From: Halobacteriales archaeon QH_10_65_19
GTDB lineage: Archaea > Halobacteriota > Halobacteria > Halobacteriales > Haloarculaceae
DNA: 9,603 nt
Reading direction: 5' to 3'
Assembly (NCBI GenBank): GCA_003022085.1
Contig: PXQK01000094.1
Location: forward strand, 1-9,603
Numbering within the stretch: position 1 is the first letter of the stretch; the number at the start of each line of letters is the position of its first letter. The notes beneath the pieces are model-generated. The model was not told the origin of the DNA, did not search any database, and was given only the letters and a program-made list of their open reading frames with translations. Below, one piece after another: positions 6,322 through 9,603 of this stretch. Both the position numbers and the translations under genes were made by a program.

Positions 6322-6345
6322 ACAGAACAAATACAGAACATTTAC
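6322..6345 (+). promoter_or_regulatory. direct repeat plus TATA before the DUF4330-type gene
   Basis: ACAGAACA occurs twice (6322-6329 and 6333-6340), 11 bases apart start to start, about one helical turn. The second copy runs into ATTTACC, which lies about 28 bases before the ATG at 6370. The repeats cover the BRE position of a leaderless promoter and could bind a regulator. The repeats are seen; function is inferred. Confidence 0.35.
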
Positions 6346-6369
6346 CTGAGGCTCTTGTGAAAGCCGGGT

Positions 6370-7809
6370 ATGTCCGACGAATCGGGCCGGTCGCTGATCG
6401 ACGAGGAAGGCCGGCTGTTCGGCCTCGTCAATGTCATCGACGTGCTCGTTGTCTTGCTTTTTCTTGCAGTCGTCGTCGCCGGGGTCGTCCTGCTGCTTCC
6501 CGGAGGGGGGGAAGCGGACACACGCTATGTAACGCTCGATCTGGGCGAACAGCCGGAGTTCATCGCAGAGCAGATCACCTCCGGTGACGAGTGGGATCCC
6601 GAGGGAACGGGTGACACGCTGACGATCACCGACGTGTACCGCTTCAGTGACGATGGCAAAACGAGCGTCACCGTCCGAGCGATGGTCAACGGGACCGTAT
6701 TCGAGCCGGAGGAGACGGGTGTAGACCCCGTCTTCGAGTTTCTGGGTGATCCCCTCCGGCTGAACCGGACGCTCGACGTCGAGACGACCGATTACGGGGT
6801 GACGGGGGCGGTGACCCGGGTCGACCGGTCAGGCCAGGATCTGCCGGTCGAGCAGACCGCGTTCGTCATCGAGACGCGGCTCGGTTCGGGAACGATCGAC
6901 GAGGTCGACGTGGGCGACCAGTTCACCGTCGCGGACAGCCAGTTCGCGGAGATAACCGACTTCCAGGCGTATCCGGGCGAGGACGGCAACCGGTACGTGC
7001 TGCTCGCGATTTCGGCACAGACGATCGACCGCGGCGGTACCCAGCTGTTTGCCAATCGACCGGTCCGTGTCGGCACCACAGTGGCCTTCGAGACGAGCGA
7101 GTACGAACTCGACGGGCAGATTATCAACCGTGGCTCGGGGGCGATCGAGACGGATGGACAGCCGCTAGTCATCCAGACGACGGTGCCGACCAGCGTCGCG
7201 TCGGACGTCCAGGTGGGAGACGAGTTCACCATCGGCGGGACACCAATCGTTACCGTCGAGGAGGTGACCGCGTACGCGACCGGCGAGGCCGACACCCGGC
7301 GGATCGTGCTCGGGGTGTCGGCGCTCACGCGGACGGAGGACGACAGCGTCCTGTTCGGCGACCGAAAGCTCCGGATCGGCTCGTCGATACCCGTCGAGAC
7401 CGGCGAGTACAACATCAGCGGGGAGGTCGTCCGCCGTGACGGCCTCACGGAGCCCGGTACGCCGGTCGTGCGGACCGCGCGCCTCCAACTGAAAAACATC
7501 CGTCCGGAGCGCGCCGAGGTCATCAGAGAGGGACAGGTCGAGCGCATCCGGGGAACGGAGACAGCCCGGATCGTCGAGAAGACCGACCAGCCCGCCCAGG
7601 TGATCCTGACCAGCGAGGACGGCAACATCTTCCAGCGCGAACACCCACGAAACAAGGACATCGAACTCGTCGCGGAGCTGCGGGTGCGGGAACTCGACGA
7701 CGGGTCGATCCGCTTCCGGGGTGACACGCTCCTCGCGGGCCAGACAATCCAGCTGGAGCTCGGATCGACCACGATCGAGGCCAAACTGGTCGAGTTTACT
7801 GACGGATGA
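6370..7809 (+). CDS. membrane-anchored DUF4330-type protein with four repeated modules
   Basis: A protein of 479 residues. The N-terminus has the DUF4330-like pattern LIDEEGRLFGLVNVIDVLVV (9-28) running into one transmembrane helix (about 22-44), so the bulk probably lies outside the membrane. The remainder contains four tandem modules of about 100 residues, starting near 51, 164, 265 and 369. Modules 2 and 3 are the clearest: each has I-x-T...VGD(Q/E)FT, then a strand ending in VLL/VLG-S-A, then a closing (P/L)R(V/I)G...ETxEYxxxGxxxxR (231-254 and 334-356). Modules 1 and 4 share the closing pattern more loosely. No catalytic motif is visible; the modules look like all-beta binding or scaffold domains. 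The stop overlaps the next ATG by four bases (ATGA). DUF4330 has no known function. The family call rests on the N-terminal motif. Confidence 0.85.
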   Translation: MSDESGRSLIDEEGRLFGLVNVIDVLVVLLFLAVVVAGVVLLLPGGGEADTRYVTLDLGEQPEFIAEQITSGDEWDPEGTGDTLTITDVYRFSDDGKTSVTVRAMVNGTVFEPEETGVDPVFEFLGDPLRLNRTLDVETTDYGVTGAVTRVDRSGQDLPVEQTAFVIETRLGSGTIDEVDVGDQFTVADSQFAEITDFQAYPGEDGNRYVLLAISAQTIDRGGTQLFANRPVRVGTTVAFETSEYELDGQIINRGSGAIETDGQPLVIQTTVPTSVASDVQVGDEFTIGGTPIVTVEEVTAYATGEADTRRIVLGVSALTRTEDDSVLFGDRKLRIGSSIPVETGEYNISGEVVRRDGLTEPGTPVVRTARLQLKNIRPERAEVIREGQVERIRGTETARIVEKTDQPAQVILTSEDGNIFQREHPRNKDIELVAELRVRELDDGSIRFRGDTLLAGQTIQLELGSTTIEAKLVEFTDG

Positions 7810-8681
7810 CCGGTGAGCGTTCGATACGTCGCGGATCGAAGGTCGCCAGAGCTCTCTCCCGACTCCGAAACTGCCTGCAGGGCGTCCTCGCCAGCTCACA
7901 GATCGTCGGTCAACTCCGCCGCTTGCCAGTCAGGCGTCCGTGGGGCTCCACCCCGGACGAGGCGACAGCGACAGAGGGCGATCAGACCACAGCCGAGCAG
8001 AGAGAGACGACGGCAGACGAGCGACGGTGGTCGGTCCCGACCAGTTCACGGATCTGGAATGCGGGAGCGAGCGCACTCGGAGGGCTTGCCAGCGCGACTC
8101 GTGGTTCCCGGCTGTTCGGCGTCACCGCACGCCTCCAGCGGTTCGTCGAGGCGTCGTGGCTCTACCGGTGGCTGACCGCCGAGCCCGACCCCGACGTCGT
8201 CGTCATTGATCTCAGGGAGACGCTCACTGTGGGGCCGTGGCTCGCTGCCATCGAACGCGCGGTCAGGTGGCTGTTGCCGGCGGCGGCCTCCTCGGTACTG
8301 CTCCGGCTCGGCCGGGGCACAGCCGCGCTGGTCCACGCGCGGCCGGTGCAGATGTTGAGTCTGCTTGTCGGGAGTGGTGCCACAGCGGGGCTAGTCCTGA
8401 CAACCGCTGCGGGCGAGCCATCGCGTTCCGTAGTCGCAGTGCTGTCACTCGGCGTCGTGTTCGCTGTGCTCGGTAGCCGCGAGGACCGCTCCTGGACGGA
8501 GGTCAGGGAGAGCCGCTGGGTGCAGCTGCTGGCTGGGGCCTTCGAGCCGCCGGAGCCACCCACCCCTCCGGAGGAACTCGACGAGACGGCCAGCGAGGAG
8601 GACGGGACCGGATCGCCAGCAGACACAGAGGAGAGGGTCGCCACCTCGTCTGCGGACGAGGACGACACAAACGCGACCTGA
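7806..8681 (+). CDS. membrane protein of unknown function coupled to the DUF4330-type gene
   Basis: A protein of 291 residues that I do not recognise. Its ATG lies inside the stop of the preceding gene (ATGA, 7806-7809), so translation is probably coupled and the products may work together. Regions: a basic N-terminal part (1-45) with RR-rich segments; a polar, acidic linker (about 48-75); a block with YRWLTAEPDPDVVVIDLRET (120-139), which looks like the most conserved, structured piece; an amphipathic stretch (145-178); two hydrophobic helices (about 180-201 and 207-223); and a long Glu/Asp/Pro/Thr/Ser tail (246-291), probably disordered and cytoplasmic. No enzymatic motif is seen. The gene ends 49 bases before serS. 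Confidence 0.75.
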   Translation: MTGERSIRRGSKVARALSRLRNCLQGVLASSQIVGQLRRLPVRRPWGSTPDEATATEGDQTTAEQRETTADERRWSVPTSSRIWNAGASALGGLASATRGSRLFGVTARLQRFVEASWLYRWLTAEPDPDVVVIDLRETLTVGPWLAAIERAVRWLLPAAASSVLLRLGRGTAALVHARPVQMLSLLVGSGATAGLVLTTAAGEPSRSVVAVLSLGVVFAVLGSREDRSWTEVRESRWVQLLAGAFEPPEPPTPPEELDETASEEDGTGSPADTEERVATSSADEDDTNAT

Positions 8682-8730
8682 CCAGGCCGGGAACGACACG
8701 GTTTTGCAACCCCACCCCGAACGCACGGCC

Positions 8731-9603
8731 ATGTTACCGAGGCAGTTTGTCTGCGAGCATCCGGAAACAGTCCGGGAGACACTACGGCGGCGCGGCATCG
8801 AGGATGTCGACCTCGACGGAATCCTGGCGCTCGACGAGGAGTGGCGCGATCTCAAATCCCGCGGCGACGACCTGCGCCACGAGCAAAACCAAGTCAGCGA
8901 CCGCATCGGCAAACTCAAACGTGAGGGCGACGACGAGGCGGCCCAGGAAGCCATCGAACGCTCCCAGGAACTCAAAGAGGAACTGGCGGAGATCGAGGAT
9001 CGCGCCGACGACCTCAAGGACGAGCTCGAATCGCGGCTGCTCGAACTCCCGAACGTACCCCACGACGACCTCCCTGCCGGCGAGGACGAACTCGACAACG
9101 ATGAGGTCCGCCGCGTCAACTTCGATGACCTCCGCGAGCTGCCCGACGAGGTCGTCTCACACTACGACATCGGCGAGGAACTCGAGGTCCTGGACTTCGA
9201 GCGCGGGGCGAAGGTTGCCGGCGGCGGCTTCTACTTCCTCAAAGGCGACGCCGCACGGCTCGAACACGCCCTCGTCGGATTCATGCGGGACGTCCACCGC
9301 GAGCAGGGGTACCGGGAGGTGTTCCCGCCGGTCCCGGTCAACAGCGCCTCGATGACCGGCACCAGCCAGCTGCCGAAGTTCGCCGACGACGCCTACCGCG
9401 TCGGCGGGCACAACGACGAGCCCTACGACGACGACGACCTGTGGCTCTGCCCGACAGCGGAGGTGTCGGTCACCAACATGTACGGCGACGAGATCCTGCT
9501 CGCAGACGACCTGCCGATCAAACACCAGGCATACTCGCCGAACTTCCGGCGCGAAGCCGGGGAACACGGCACCGAAACCAGGGGTCTCGCCCGTGTCCAC
9601 CAG
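8731..9603 (+). CDS. serS: seryl-tRNA synthetase, 3' end outside window
   Basis: Class II synthetase that charges tRNA-Ser (and Sec-tRNA where present) with serine, in the cytoplasm. The 291 codons from ATG at 8731 are open to the right edge; about a third of the protein is missing. Residues 27-105 form the long antiparallel coiled-coil arm that grips tRNA, here very rich in Glu and Asp. The catalytic domain follows: AAKVAGGGFYFLKGDAARLE-type block (160-178), motif 1 region REVFPPVPVN (195-204), TGTSQLPKF (209-217), the serine-binding PTAEV (241-245), and motif 2 starting NFRREAGEHGTETRG (271-285). It is the bacterial-type SerRS usual in haloarchaea, not the rare methanogen type. A weak TTTTGC about 27 bases upstream may be its TATA. 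It appears intact as far as it goes. Confidence 0.96.
   Translation, partial: MLPRQFVCEHPETVRETLRRRGIEDVDLDGILALDEEWRDLKSRGDDLRHEQNQVSDRIGKLKREGDDEAAQEAIERSQELKEELAEIEDRADDLKDELESRLLELPNVPHDDLPAGEDELDNDEVRRVNFDDLRELPDEVVSHYDIGEELEVLDFERGAKVAGGGFYFLKGDAARLEHALVGFMRDVHREQGYREVFPPVPVNSASMTGTSQLPKFADDAYRVGGHNDEPYDDDDLWLCPTAEVSVTNMYGDEILLADDLPIKHQAYSPNFRREAGEHGTETRGLARVHQ

Noticed and set aside
6792..7784. 330-codon open frame on the minus strand
   Set aside because: Fully antisense to the DUF4330-type gene, Ser/Arg/Thr-rich, with no domain; a by-product of third-position GC.
8700..9603. Minus-strand open frames opposite serS
   Set aside because: They mirror the acidic coiled-coil and catalytic regions of a clear seryl-tRNA synthetase and have no motifs of their own.
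1..9603. CRISPR array, tRNA, rRNA or toxin-antitoxin pair
   Set aside because: I looked for regularly spaced repeats, cloverleaf-like segments with TTCGA arms, and small paired ORFs, and found none that held up.

Overview
The window reads as chromosome of a haloarchaeon (class Halobacteria). It is GC-rich and its soluble proteins carry many Asp and Glu. There is a Tat-dependent lipoprotein, promoters with an archaeal TATA about 25-30 bases before start codons that lack a leader, and a seryl-tRNA synthetase with haloarchaeal sequence features. All family names come from reading motifs; no search was run.

Layout. (1) 1-1203, minus: a CNNM/CorC-type membrane protein with CBS domains, cut by the left edge, behind a possible 24-codon leaderless mini-gene (1203-1277). 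(2) 1330-2172, minus: a protein resembling Nmad3 (nucleotide modification-associated domain 3). (3) 2378-2848, plus: a small four-helix membrane protein whose 3' end overlaps by 23 bases the convergent gene 2826-4193, a PQQ-sugar-dehydrogenase-like Tat lipoprotein. (4) 4289-4328: a hairpin resembling the right end of an IS200/IS605-type (TnpB) element, without any tnpB gene. (5) 4333-5290, minus: a UDP-sugar epimerase broken by a frameshift near its N-terminus. (6) 5441-6265, minus: UppP/BacA, a polyprenyl-diphosphate phosphatase. (7) 6370-8681, plus: a two-gene unit with a 4-base overlap, encoding a membrane-anchored DUF4330-type protein built of four repeated modules and a membrane protein of unknown function. 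(8) 8731-9603, plus: serS, cut by the right edge.

The sugar epimerase and UppP both suit cell-surface glycan or lipid-carrier metabolism, but they have separate promoters. The rest is a mix of housekeeping genes and genes of unknown role.

The most unusual features are: loss of the hallmark GELxPK segment from the CNNM/CorC protein by an apparent in-frame deletion; a frameshift in the epimerase at a CCC-T run next to an orphan IS end; the overlapping mini-gene before the CNNM gene; and the coupled pair at 6370-8681, which is the best candidate for an uncharacterised envelope module. I see no CRISPR array, tRNA, rRNA or complete mobile element.
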